NCBI RefSeq assembly: GCF_017745095.1
Contig: NZ_JAGHZZ010000011.1
Span: forward strand, 62,001-126,000
DNA length: 64,000 nucleotides
Direction of reading: 5' to 3'
From: Sporocytophaga sp.
Lineage (GTDB): Bacteria > Bacteroidota > Bacteroidia > Cytophagales > Cytophagaceae
Shown piece by piece: positions 52,381-61,588 of the stretch (positions are counted from its first letter, which is position 1; the number at the start of each line of letters is the position of its first letter). The translations under genes and the position numbers were made by a program. The notes under the pieces were generated by a model. It made no database searches and was not told the origin of the DNA. It saw nothing but the letters and a program-made list of their open reading frames with translations.

Positions 52381-55300
52381 ATGAGTGAGGAAATACTTAA
52401 GGCGCTAGCACAGTTATATGCGATCATTACCAAGCAGGACACAGGTGTAAGTGAAAAGGAAAGAAACTATGTTATAGATTCCTTCCGTTCAAAACTCGAC
52501 CAGGTAAGGCTTAAGGAATATGTAGCACTATATGATGAGTTTGCCGGAATAGATAATCAGGAAAAAAAAGACAAGCCTGAAAAACTTACTTCTGTAAAAG
52601 ATTCCGTAAGAACACTTTCTATCTGTAGGAAGATCAATAAAACGCTCGTTCAGAAGCAGAAGATAATTGTGCTTATCGAACTTCTGGAGCTCGTTCGTTC
52701 AGACGGAAATTATACGCCTCAGAGAAAACAAATTATTGAGACGGTCTCTGAAAGCTTTAATATTGAAAAGAACGAGCATGATCTCATTGAATGGTTCGTA
52801 TTTTCGAAACCTGAAGAACTAAAGACCGATAGTGCTTTCCTTTTTATCAAAAGCGAAGGCGAAGCATTGGAGCCTACTCCTAACATTATATTCAATCATC
52901 ATATCCTTGCTCCTGTAAGATTCCTTTTTCTGGAATCTGTAGATCTTATCTTCTTAAAAACAGAAGGTGAGGGCTTTACTTTAAATGGACTTCCTGTAAA
53001 TTCCGAAGAGATAAAGTTATTCCCTTATGGAAGTATACTTAAGTCCTCTATTGGTGCTACTTTCTTTTATAGTGATATCATCAGGTATTTTATAAAGGAA
53101 GAAAATAAAAAGCCCGTAACATTTAACGTAACAGATCTTGAGTATACATTTCAGTCTGGTAGGATAGGCTTGCGTGATATCAATATCTCTGAAAGAGAAG
53201 GTACCCTTATTGGTATCATGGGAGCAAGTGGCGCAGGTAAAACAACTTTGTTGAATGTTTTGTCTGGTATTGAAATCCCATCTAAAGGTCAGGTGGTGCT
53301 GAATGGAATTGATATACACAAGGAGAAGGAAAAGGCGACAGGGATAATCGGATATATCTCACAAGATGATCTTCTATTTGAAGACCTTACTGTATTTGAG
53401 AATTTATTCTATTGTGCAAAGCTTTGCTTTGACAAGCTTCCTGATGCTGAAATCAAAGAGAAAGTGGAAAGTCTTTTGGGTAGCCTTGGACTAGCTTATG
53501 TAAAAGACCTTAAAGTCGGAAGCCCTCTGGAAAAGACCATAAGTGGTGGTCAGAGAAAGAGGCTGAATATAGCCCTTGAACTGATTAGAGAACCATTGGT
53601 TCTTTTTGTGGATGAACCAACATCCGGACTTTCTTCAAGAGACTCTGAAAACGTGATTGATCTTTTGAAGGAGCTTTCTCTAAAAGGAAAATTAATTTTT
53701 GTTGTAATTCACCAACCTTCATCAGACATCTATAAGATGTTTGATAAAATGTATATTTTGGATACAGGTGGATTTCCGATATTTTATGGTAACCCGGTTG
53801 AAGGTGTTATCTATTTCAAAAAGATAGCAAATCATGCCGACGCTGAAAAAGGACAATGCTTTTCATGCGGTAATGTAAACCCTGAACAGATATTTAATAT
53901 TGTTGAAGAACAGGTTGTTGATGAATACGGTAACTTCACTGGAAAGAGAAAAATCTCTACCAGCGAATGGTATACCAGTTTTAAGAAGAATTTTGATATT
54001 TTAAAACAGAAAGACAGCACGTTTAGTCTTCCCAAGGGGCTAGATCTTCCTACTATTACCAAGCAATCAATGATATTTTTCCTGAGAGATTTAAAAGGAA
54101 AATTATCTAATAAGCAGTATCTGCTCATCAACCTTATTGAGGCTCCGCTACTGGCTTTAATCCTTAGCGTTGTAATAAGATATAAGAATACAACAAACGA
54201 ATATCTTTTCAGATTTAATGAAAATATTCCTGCGTTTATTCTGATGAGTGTAATCGTTGCGCTTTTCATGGGGCTTAGCTTAAGTGCAGAAGAAATTATC
54301 AGGGACAGGAAGATATTGAAGAGAGAAAAACTTTTAAATCTAAGTAGATTAGGTTATCTGTTGTCAAAGATTGTCATACTTTTTTCATTTTCAGCAATCC
54401 AAACATTTCTATTTGTCGTAATAGGTACACTCGTGCTGGATATCAAGGGAATGGGTATGTCTTATTGGCTGATATTGTTCTCATCATCCTGTGCCGCAAA
54501 TGTTTTAGGTCTGATAATTTCTTCAGCCTTTAATTCGGCAGTTATCGTATATATACTTATACCATTGATCCTTATACCTCAGATGATTCTCAGCGGTGCT
54601 TTATTTAGCTTTGACAAGCTGAACGATTTTCTGACAAATGATAAAAATAAGGTTCCATTTGTTGCGGATCTTATGATTTCAAGATGGGGATATGAGGCCC
54701 TTGCAGTAAGTCAGTTTAAAGATAATGAGTATCAAAGTCTCTTTTTCAAAGAGGAGCAAATAAAAGCAGTATCTGATTTTCAGCTTGCTCATGGGCTTCC
54801 TTTAGTTGAGGAGTTAGTGAAGAAGCTTCAGGAGAAAGGGGTTTCAGAAGAGGAAAGAAAAATTAAGTGGAACATAATTCTTAATGAAATAAAAAAGAAT
54901 GAACGATTGTCTGGCTTTCCCACTCTTGCTCAAATAAGTACTTTGGAAAAGGCAGGATCAACAGAAACATCTCTTGAAGCTGTTTTAGAAATGCTACCAA
55001 CACTTGATTCTTTTTATAATAAAACAGTTAATCATGCTGTGGAAGTTATGGAGCAGAAAGGATTATCCAAATCTTCCGAACTGAAAAACAGTCATTACAA
55101 TGAAAGCTTATCTGATCTTGTAAGGAACCAGAATTCAGTAGAAAGATATAAAATTTCAAAACAAGAGATATTGCCTAAAGTTGACCTGGTGTTTTTTGCA
55201 GCAAAGCCTGATGGTAATTTCGGATACAGGGCTCACTTCTATGCTCCTTCCAAATATCTTGGAAGTATTAAGTTAGACACCTTCTGGTTTAACTTGATAG

Positions 55301-55401
55301 TGCTGTGGACCATAACCGGATTGTTCTTTGCTTTCTTATACTTCGATATCCTAAGAATTATTATTGATAAATCCTCAACTATGTTACAAAAGAAAAATTA
55401 A
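52381..55401 (+). CDS. ABCG-like transporter with TerB-like and FHA-like N-terminal regions
   Basis: 1006 residues in one chain. Residues 1-145 form a helical region resembling TerB (ALAQLYAIITKQDTGVSEKE, LIELLELVRSDGNYTPQ). Residues about 165-240 are beta-rich and FHA-like in flavour (FTLNGLPVNSEEIKLFPYGS). The ATPase has Walker A GASGAGKT 281-288, signature ISGGQ 387-391 and Walker B LVLFVDEP 406-413. A cysteine pair CFSCG follows near 500, then ABC2-type helices from about 580 to 750, a long soluble insert to about 960 and a last helix. The order ATPase-then-membrane matches ABCG half-transporters, so it should dimerise. siaC is 21 bases upstream; the lipoprotein gene starts 5 bases downstream. 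Confidence 0.9.
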   Translation: MSEEILKALAQLYAIITKQDTGVSEKERNYVIDSFRSKLDQVRLKEYVALYDEFAGIDNQEKKDKPEKLTSVKDSVRTLSICRKINKTLVQKQKIIVLIELLELVRSDGNYTPQRKQIIETVSESFNIEKNEHDLIEWFVFSKPEELKTDSAFLFIKSEGEALEPTPNIIFNHHILAPVRFLFLESVDLIFLKTEGEGFTLNGLPVNSEEIKLFPYGSILKSSIGATFFYSDIIRYFIKEENKKPVTFNVTDLEYTFQSGRIGLRDINISEREGTLIGIMGASGAGKTTLLNVLSGIEIPSKGQVVLNGIDIHKEKEKATGIIGYISQDDLLFEDLTVFENLFYCAKLCFDKLPDAEIKEKVESLLGSLGLAYVKDLKVGSPLEKTISGGQRKRLNIALELIREPLVLFVDEPTSGLSSRDSENVIDLLKELSLKGKLIFVVIHQPSSDIYKMFDKMYILDTGGFPIFYGNPVEGVIYFKKIANHADAEKGQCFSCGNVNPEQIFNIVEEQVVDEYGNFTGKRKISTSEWYTSFKKNFDILKQKDSTFSLPKGLDLPTITKQSMIFFLRDLKGKLSNKQYLLINLIEAPLLALILSVVIRYKNTTNEYLFRFNENIPAFILMSVIVALFMGLSLSAEEIIRDRKILKREKLLNLSRLGYLLSKIVILFSFSAIQTFLFVVIGTLVLDIKGMGMSYWLILFSSSCAANVLGLIISSAFNSAVIVYILIPLILIPQMILSGALFSFDKLNDFLTNDKNKVPFVADLMISRWGYEALAVSQFKDNEYQSLFFKEEQIKAVSDFQLAHGLPLVEELVKKLQEKGVSEEERKIKWNIILNEIKKNERLSGFPTLAQISTLEKAGSTETSLEAVLEMLPTLDSFYNKTVNHAVEVMEQKGLSKSSELKNSHYNESLSDLVRNQNSVERYKISKQEILPKVDLVFFAAKPDGNFGYRAHFYAPSKYLGSIKLDTFWFNLIVLWTITGLFFAFLYFDILRIIIDKSSTMLQKKN

Positions 55402-55405
55402 TTGT

Positions 55406-56299
55406 ATGAAAGACAGAAGTTATATTTTACTAGCTATACTTTTATCTGCATGCAGCACTCATTCATCCACAGATGAGAGGCTAACAAATTCCATAGACTC
55501 AGCAGTAGTTGTACCTGATGTTCAGGTATCTGAAAAGACCATTCAGGGAATCATGCAATCCGTACCTTCTCCACTTGAAATTTCTACAATGATCAAAGAA
55601 TCAGGGGGAGACTATGATCGGGGAATACTTAATAAAGTGACTAATGCATCAAATTATAACAGCACTTTTAAAAAATCTATCAATCTCGGTGTTTTTAGCA
55701 CGGATCTTGGTTATATAAATATATATAGTAAAAGTTCTGATGCCCTAAGTTATATTTCCTGCGTAAAAGGAATATCGGATGATCTGGGAATTGGTCAGTT
55801 CTTTGATCTGAAGGCGTTCAAGAGACTTGCAGAGAACAATAACAATTATGATTCACTACTTCTGATTACGACTTCTACATTCGAAGATATTAACCGTTTT
55901 CTTAAGGAGAAAAAGAGATCAGAACAAAGTGTTCTTATGCTTAGCGGAGGATGGATTGAAGCACTGCACATTGCGTTGAAAGTGCATGAAGCAAATCAGA
56001 ACGAAGATTTGAAAGAAAAGATCGGAGAGCAAAAAATCGTTCTTGAAAAAATTGTATTGCTCCTTTCAAACTATAAAGCAAGACCAGAGGTGAAGGAGTT
56101 GGTGACAGATCTTGAGAAGCTGAATGAAGTTTATAAGAAAGTAGAAATCAGCTACACCTATCAAGAATCTGTAATGAAGGAAGTTGATGGAGTATTAGTG
56201 GTTGAAGATCAGACGACAAGTAAAGTCACAATTTCTGATGATCAATTAAAGCAAATTAGATCTATTGTTGCAGATCTTAGAAATAAAATTACCGTATAA
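55406..56299 (+). CDS. Lipoprotein of unknown function
   Basis: 297 residues from the ATG at 55406; an in-frame ATG at 55364 lies inside the transporter gene and is rejected. The signal MKDRSYILLAILLSAC ends in a lipobox (LSAC, Cys 16). The mature part is helical, with EISTMIKESGGDYDRGILN, FSTDLGYINIYSKSSDAL and RFLKEKKRSEQSVLMLSGGW. I do not recognise the family. The tight 5-base spacing to the transporter gene suggests it is a periplasmic or outer-membrane partner of it. Confidence 0.72.
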   Translation: MKDRSYILLAILLSACSTHSSTDERLTNSIDSAVVVPDVQVSEKTIQGIMQSVPSPLEISTMIKESGGDYDRGILNKVTNASNYNSTFKKSINLGVFSTDLGYINIYSKSSDALSYISCVKGISDDLGIGQFFDLKAFKRLAENNNNYDSLLLITTSTFEDINRFLKEKKRSEQSVLMLSGGWIEALHIALKVHEANQNEDLKEKIGEQKIVLEKIVLLLSNYKARPEVKELVTDLEKLNEVYKKVEISYTYQESVMKEVDGVLVVEDQTTSKVTISDDQLKQIRSIVADLRNKITV

Positions 56300-56325
56300 T
56301 TATTAAAGTATTAAATATTAGTTTT

Positions 56326-56736
56326 ATGAACAAGAAATCAATCTTCCTGGTATTAATATTTTTTGCTTTTACTTCTATCAAAGCATTTTCTCAGTGTAGT
56401 TCGGATGAGTGTATTGCCAAGCTAGGCGAGGGGTATACCTTTCTTAAAACCTACAAGATGGAAAGTGTGGGTGAGGAAACTGAACATTCATATGTATTCA
56501 GTAAGGAAACGAGCTATATGCTTGTACTTTGCGGAAAAGATGGCGTTAGCCAGAATGTTACTGTAACTCTTTTTGACTCAAACAGAAAGGAAATAGCAAC
56601 TAATTACGACAAGAAGAACAATAAATATTATTCTGCGATTGTGTATACCAGCAAAGCTACTGGTATGTATTACCTACGCTATTCTTTTCAAGGGGCTCAA
56701 CCTTGCTGTGTAAGTGTATTAGCATTTAAAAAATAA
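56326..56736 (+). CDS. Small secreted beta-rich protein
   Basis: 136 residues. A signal peptide ends at AFSQ (residue 22). The mature part has four cysteines (CSSDEC, LVLCGKDG and the adjacent CC in QPCCVS) and beta strands (VTLFDSNRKEIATNYD, GMYYLRYSFQG). It looks like a small bacterial pre-peptidase-type sandwich, but I cannot assign it. It is 26 bases after the lipoprotein gene in the same operon and is followed by a hairpin. Confidence 0.68.
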   Translation: MNKKSIFLVLIFFAFTSIKAFSQCSSDECIAKLGEGYTFLKTYKMESVGEETEHSYVFSKETSYMLVLCGKDGVSQNVTVTLFDSNRKEIATNYDKKNNKYYSAIVYTSKATGMYYLRYSFQGAQPCCVSVLAFKK

Positions 56737-56765
56737 TTCTAAAGGGGATTAAAATTTAAAATTGG

Positions 56766-56800
56766 TCAGGCAGATTGAAAGATCTGCCTGATTATTATTT
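56766..56800 (+). terminator. Hairpin within the locus, possible attenuator
   Basis: TCAGGCAGAT, TGAAAG, ATCTGCCTGA followed by TTATTATTT. Ten perfect pairs, with a T tract interrupted by A. It may reduce transcription into the propeller and OmpA genes and so set their ratio to the upstream genes. Confidence 0.65.
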
Positions 56801-56817
56801 CTTCAAACAGGATCAGA

Positions 56818-58182
56818 ATGAACAAATTAATTGTCAGCCTCGTATTATTCTATCTGCTGGTTCTGGCACCTGCTTATGCTCAGACTGTTTACCCTATGCT
56901 TGTGAAATCTCATGAAGAATTTCAGCATGCTATTGGGGGGGATGGAGAAGATGAGTGTATTAAAATTCTTGAGGTAAAAGACAAAGAGAAAGGATATTTG
57001 TTTTCCGGTAATACACAGGGAGTGGGCGCAGGAAAAAGAGACTTTTATTTGTCAAGAATTGACAGTGTCGGAAAATTGATGTGGACCAAGACTTATGGAG
57101 GGAAAGACAATGAATTTGGCGGTTTCGTTGAAAAAACAAATGATGACAATTTTGTCATAGTAGGTTATACTGAAAGTTTTAACAAGGATAATAACCAGAT
57201 ATTACTTATCAAAGTGGATCCAAAGGGAGCTGTTCTTTGGTCTAAAACAATAGGGCTTGATCGAAGTGTGTATGCCACTACGCTTACTGTCGTCAGAGAT
57301 GGTGGCTTTGTAATACTTGGGGAGACAATCAACAACACAAGTAAAATTAAACATTCGGATATACTTGTTACCAAAACCGATAAGGACGGTAACATTTTAT
57401 GGAGTAAGATTATAGGGGGTGAGAGAACTGATTATGGATATAGTATCTCTGAAACAATAGACCATGGTTATATTATCGGAGGTGAAACCAACAGTTTTGG
57501 AAAGGGTGACTGGGATTTCTATTTCCTAAAGCTTAAGGAGAGCGGAGATATAGAATGGACCAGAGCATTCGGAACGGATTCATCTGATTATGGAAGGGTA
57601 GCCAAGCAGGCCCCTGATGGTACTTTTATCTTGGGCGGAACTTGTGTTACAGGGAAGGATGTAGATATGGAAATTGGTCTTGTGCGCGTGGATGCTAATG
57701 GTGGTCTTCTCTGGTCGAAGACAATGGGGGGACAGAATGCAGAATATCTTCTGGATCTTATCACGTTAGACGAACTGTCTTTTGCGATAGGAGGCTATAC
57801 AAGCAGTTTTGGATTGAATCAGGAAGATGCATTTATATGCATTCTTGATTATAATGGAAAAATGAAGTGGATGAAGACCTATGGTGGTCCGCAAGAAGAT
57901 CATGGAGTGGCTCTCTGTAAAACAACCAATGAAGGAATTATTCTTGCAGGCCAAACAAGTAGCTTTAGTGCGAAAGCAAAGGATGTTATGCTAATAAAGA
58001 CTACCAGAAAATGGTCGAAATATCAGTGTAATGCAAATGTTGTAGTTCCTACTTCAGAAAAGTTTACTTCTAAAGTATTGTATGGGGGAACTCAAACAGA
58101 GGTAAGAATGAATTTATATGATGTAGATATATCGATTTCTGATGTTAAATTCTCGGAAAGAACTTTATGTGTACCTTATTAA
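56818..58182 (+). CDS. Secreted beta-propeller repeat protein
   Basis: 454 residues. A signal peptide ends near AYAQ. At least six repeats of about 50 residues follow, each with a WxKTYGG or WSKxIGG strand and a D-GG-F-V-L-G-T strand (WTKTYGGKDNEFGG, WSKTMGGQNAEY). This is typical of bacterial propellers built from SBBP-like or Kelch-like blades. It ends with a 55-residue domain (VVPTSEKFTSKVLYGGTQTE) and has no T9SS sorting domain, unlike the propeller at 2487-3932. It is probably periplasmic or outer-membrane associated. Confidence 0.78.
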   Translation: MNKLIVSLVLFYLLVLAPAYAQTVYPMLVKSHEEFQHAIGGDGEDECIKILEVKDKEKGYLFSGNTQGVGAGKRDFYLSRIDSVGKLMWTKTYGGKDNEFGGFVEKTNDDNFVIVGYTESFNKDNNQILLIKVDPKGAVLWSKTIGLDRSVYATTLTVVRDGGFVILGETINNTSKIKHSDILVTKTDKDGNILWSKIIGGERTDYGYSISETIDHGYIIGGETNSFGKGDWDFYFLKLKESGDIEWTRAFGTDSSDYGRVAKQAPDGTFILGGTCVTGKDVDMEIGLVRVDANGGLLWSKTMGGQNAEYLLDLITLDELSFAIGGYTSSFGLNQEDAFICILDYNGKMKWMKTYGGPQEDHGVALCKTTNEGIILAGQTSSFSAKAKDVMLIKTTRKWSKYQCNANVVVPTSEKFTSKVLYGGTQTEVRMNLYDVDISISDVKFSERTLCVPY

Positions 58183-58227
58183 TATCGCTTAGAATGGCTA
58201 TAAGTTAATTATTGAATTGTCGTAAGT

Positions 58228-60315
58228 ATGAAACGCTTATTTAAAATATATCTCTTATTGGTGTTGTTGTGCGTTTCCGGCTCAGCATTCTCACAAACAG
58301 AGCAATTGATTCAAGTTGCCGACGAGGTTTATAACTTCGGTGACATTAAAGATGCATTGGAGATTTATAAACAAGTACTGGAGCTTGACTCCCTGCATGT
58401 AAAGGCTAACTACATGGCCGGTAAATGTTATATTGAAACTATCAGTAAAGAAAAGTCTCTACCCTACTTGCTCAAGGCATATGACCTAGATCACAAATAT
58501 GCAGCCAATATTCTTTACCTCATCGGACTTTCTTACCATTATAATTACTCATTTGAACAGGCTATAGGTTTTTATAAACAATACATTGAAAAGCTTGAAT
58601 CTGGGGTTTATAGCAAGGATTATAATAATGACAAGGTCATGGAGGAGCTAAAGAAAACCAACAGAAGGATAGATGAATGTAACACAGCCCTTGTTATGGT
58701 TAAGAATCCTGTTCATGTAAAAGTTGAGAATCTTGGTAAAGAAATAAACTCTGAATTCCCTGACTATGCTCCGGTTATTTCTGCGGATCAAAAGGTAATG
58801 TTCTTTACATCTAGAAGAAAAGGTAGTATCGGTGGTAACAAAGATAAAGACAACGAATTCTTTGAAGATGTTTACTTCTCTCACGGAAGCAATGGTAAAT
58901 GGAATGAAGCGGAAAACGTTGGAACAAAAATTAACTCTAAACTACATGAATCAAGCATTGGTCTTAGCCATGATGGTAAGCAGCTTTTCGTTTATGTAGA
59001 TAATGATAAAAATAAAGGTGATATCTTCTATTGCTTTATTGATGCAAACAATGAATGGTCGTCACCAAAGCCTTTTGGGAAACCTGTAAATTCTGAATTT
59101 ATTGAGAACGCAATTACAATTTCAGAAGATGGTAACACTGTTGTTTTTAGCAGTAATAGAAAAGGTGGAAAAGGAGGCTTAGATTTATACATTTCTACAA
59201 GAAAGAGTAAAAATGCCAATTGGAGCGAGCCTCAGAATATAAGTGCCATTAACTCTGAGTATGATGATGAGTCACCTTATATTACGGGGAAGACACTTTA
59301 CTTTAGCTCTAAAGGGCATGAGGGTATGGGAGGATATGACCTGTTCAAATCTGAATTTGATTCAACCTCTTCTACATGGAGTAAACCAGAGAACCTTGGT
59401 CACCCTATTAACTCAGCCGATGATGATTTTTCTATTGTGGTGGCTGATGGAGGTAAAATTGGTTATATAGCTTCTGTAAAAAAAGAAGGTTTCGGGAACA
59501 TGGATATCTATAAAGTTTTTTTTGAAGAAAAGCCAAAGGAACAGCCCAAAGAAGAACTAGCTCAAAAGACTGAAGAGAAGAAACCTGAAGAGAAAAAATC
59601 TGAAAAGAAAACTCAGTCCCTTTCTCCGAAAAATGAGTTGTTTAAATCTGCTCCCGTCGCTAAAAAGGAAGTAGTTAAGGGATATAAGCTCATCATAAAC
59701 GTATACGATGCAGTTTCTAAAGATCCTTTGAATGCTTCAATTAAGTTAAATTTTTCAGACCCTAATGCAGGATTGATAGAGGCTAAATGTGTAGCAGGAA
59801 AATTTTCTAAAGAATATAAAGTAAAACCATCTTCAAATTTGGCTATTTCTGTTGATTATACCGGTTATGTATTTTCTACAGCCAATGTAGCTTTAAATGA
59901 TTCTGTTATCACTAAGAGTTTTTATATGGAAAAAATCAAGGAAGGTGTTTCCAGAATTTTGAGAAACATATACTTTGATTTTGATAAGGCTACTTTAAAA
60001 AGTGAGTCAAATTCAGAACTTAATAACTTATATAAATTCCTTACAGCAAATGCTGGTGTAAAAGTCAGAATAGATGGACATACTGACAGCAAAGGCTCTC
60101 AACAGTATAACAATTCATTATCACAGAAGAGATCTGAAGAAGTAGTTAATTGGCTGGTATCAAAAGGAATATCCAGAGATAGGGTATCAGCAAAAGGATT
60201 TGGCGAAAGCAAGCCACTCGCAAGTAACGATGATGAAGATGAAGGAAGAGAACTTAACCGAAGAACGGAGTTTGTCATCCTTGAAAATTCAAGCACAGCA
60301 ACATCTTTCAAATAA
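58228..60315 (+). CDS. PorE-like TPR-PD40-OmpA envelope protein
   Basis: 695 residues. A signal peptide (to about residue 22, AFSQ) is followed by TPRs (about 25-150, YNFGDIKDALEIYKQVLELD) and PD40 propeller blades (about 165-420, FPDYAPVISADQKVMFFTSR and similar). A Lys/Glu/Pro linker and a carboxypeptidase-regulatory-like beta domain (about 487-575) precede OmpA/MotB (about 580-690, YFDFDKATLKSES, RIDGHTDSKGS, LNRRTEF). This order is that of PorE, the peptidoglycan-binding T9SS component. PorE is a lipoprotein, but no lipobox is visible here. It could be a PorE paralogue dedicated to this locus. Confidence 0.9.
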   Translation: MKRLFKIYLLLVLLCVSGSAFSQTEQLIQVADEVYNFGDIKDALEIYKQVLELDSLHVKANYMAGKCYIETISKEKSLPYLLKAYDLDHKYAANILYLIGLSYHYNYSFEQAIGFYKQYIEKLESGVYSKDYNNDKVMEELKKTNRRIDECNTALVMVKNPVHVKVENLGKEINSEFPDYAPVISADQKVMFFTSRRKGSIGGNKDKDNEFFEDVYFSHGSNGKWNEAENVGTKINSKLHESSIGLSHDGKQLFVYVDNDKNKGDIFYCFIDANNEWSSPKPFGKPVNSEFIENAITISEDGNTVVFSSNRKGGKGGLDLYISTRKSKNANWSEPQNISAINSEYDDESPYITGKTLYFSSKGHEGMGGYDLFKSEFDSTSSTWSKPENLGHPINSADDDFSIVVADGGKIGYIASVKKEGFGNMDIYKVFFEEKPKEQPKEELAQKTEEKKPEEKKSEKKTQSLSPKNELFKSAPVAKKEVVKGYKLIINVYDAVSKDPLNASIKLNFSDPNAGLIEAKCVAGKFSKEYKVKPSSNLAISVDYTGYVFSTANVALNDSVITKSFYMEKIKEGVSRILRNIYFDFDKATLKSESNSELNNLYKFLTANAGVKVRIDGHTDSKGSQQYNNSLSQKRSEEVVNWLVSKGISRDRVSAKGFGESKPLASNDDEDEGRELNRRTEFVILENSSTATSFK

Positions 60316-60338
60316 TGGAAAGATGTTGCCGTATTTTT
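60298..60338 (+). terminator. Terminator overlapping the end of the OmpA-like gene
   Basis: GCAACATCTTTC and GAAAGATGTTGC (12 perfect pairs) enclose the stop codon; CGTATTTTTA follows. It closes the whole plus-strand locus. Confidence 0.85.
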
Positions 60339-60528
60339 ACTTTAGTTGATTTTTTCCTAAGGATTATCTTAGCCAATTTAATAATCAAAAACTTATCGGG
60401 ATGCAGAGGTTGATTTGATAAAAAATATTGAACCTGTTGCTTCTCGGTTTAAACTTTTAACTTAATAATTTCTAGAATAGATAAAAGCTTTGTTTTATGC
60501 CTTCTTATTGATCCAAATAAGGAGATTG

Positions 60529-61581
60529 TTAATTAGCAAGAGTATCTTTTATTTCGGCTGGGTTTTCTCTTGAGAAAGCATTTAGATACCTTTCTACAAC
60601 TTCGTAAATTACAATTTCAGGCTTTACTTCTTCTATAACTTTATAATCAAAACTATTCCATTGATGATGTCGTTCTGTGACGTTAAAATGATTTGTAAAG
60701 AACGGCCTTAAAAACTTGTAATAAGAATCATGAAAGAGGACAATATTTTTTTTTGCCAGGTTTCTGTTGTTGATCAGTTCAAAATTGTATTTATAATCTT
60801 TAAAATCCTTTTCAAGGTTTACCATTTCGGCAAGATCATTTCCTCCTACCTCTTCCTGAATGATTTTATAATCTGTAATGGGAATCGGTTTAAGCTCAGG
60901 ATACTTTGCAGATAACTTGTTAAAGATTTCTGTATAGCCTATAAAGCCTCCATAATGTGTCCAGTGGGAGTCTGTTTTATAATAGAGAAAATGCTTCCCA
61001 TCTTTTGCTTTGGTCAAAGCTTCTCTTAAATCAATTATATTTAAATCGGTGTTCTTTTTTAAATAGGATAAAATTTGATCTGCGACAGTAACTCCTTTTT
61101 TGTATGGGAAATATTCAGGATAGACGGTCTGCTTGTTAGGGCACATGATAATGTAAAAATCAATATTTCTTTTCTTTAGCCATCTTTTTTGAGCTTCCAG
61201 GTTATGCTTGATTTTTAAAAGGGATGTATCTGCAATTATTTGCTGACCTGTAAAGCTTTCAATTGCATATCCGTCTCCCTTCCCTGAATAATATAACCAA
61301 TCATCAGAGCCTTGGATTACAGTAGGTGTAATATTAGTTTCTTTTAAAATTTTTGTTTTTATGTAATAATAAGAACTAATAAGCTCTCGCTTTAATGTTA
61401 AAGAATCTGTTAGAAGAGTTTCATAAGCAGAAATCTTTGCTTTAAAGGTTTGTGGCTTTTCTTCAGGGCTAGGGGCTTTTTGATTATTTAATGTATTCAG
61501 AAATAATAAACAAGGGATGAAAAGTAATATTGCGAATATCGTTACAAGGAATATATCACTTGTTTTATATCTGTTTTTCAT
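60529..61581 (-). CDS. AlgX/AlgJ-like SGNH-type acetyltransferase partner
   Basis: 350 residues from the ATG at 61581; an upstream in-frame start at 61629 would overlap the MBOAT gene by 41 bases. One N-terminal membrane anchor (IFLVTIFAILLFIPCLLFL) is followed by an ALGX/ALGJ domain: GSDDWLYYSGKGDGY, then DSHWTHYGGFIGY with the catalytic Asp-x-His, and VLFHDSYYKFLRPF with the serine. It would transfer acetyl groups in the periplasm onto a polysaccharide, supplied by the MBOAT protein encoded 8 bases upstream. Confidence 0.88.
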   Translation of the reverse strand: MKNRYKTSDIFLVTIFAILLFIPCLLFLNTLNNQKAPSPEEKPQTFKAKISAYETLLTDSLTLKRELISSYYYIKTKILKETNITPTVIQGSDDWLYYSGKGDGYAIESFTGQQIIADTSLLKIKHNLEAQKRWLKKRNIDFYIIMCPNKQTVYPEYFPYKKGVTVADQILSYLKKNTDLNIIDLREALTKAKDGKHFLYYKTDSHWTHYGGFIGYTEIFNKLSAKYPELKPIPITDYKIIQEEVGGNDLAEMVNLEKDFKDYKYNFELINNRNLAKKNIVLFHDSYYKFLRPFFTNHFNVTERHHQWNSFDYKVIEEVKPEIVIYEVVERYLNAFSRENPAEIKDTLAN

Positions 61582-61588
61582 TTCAATA

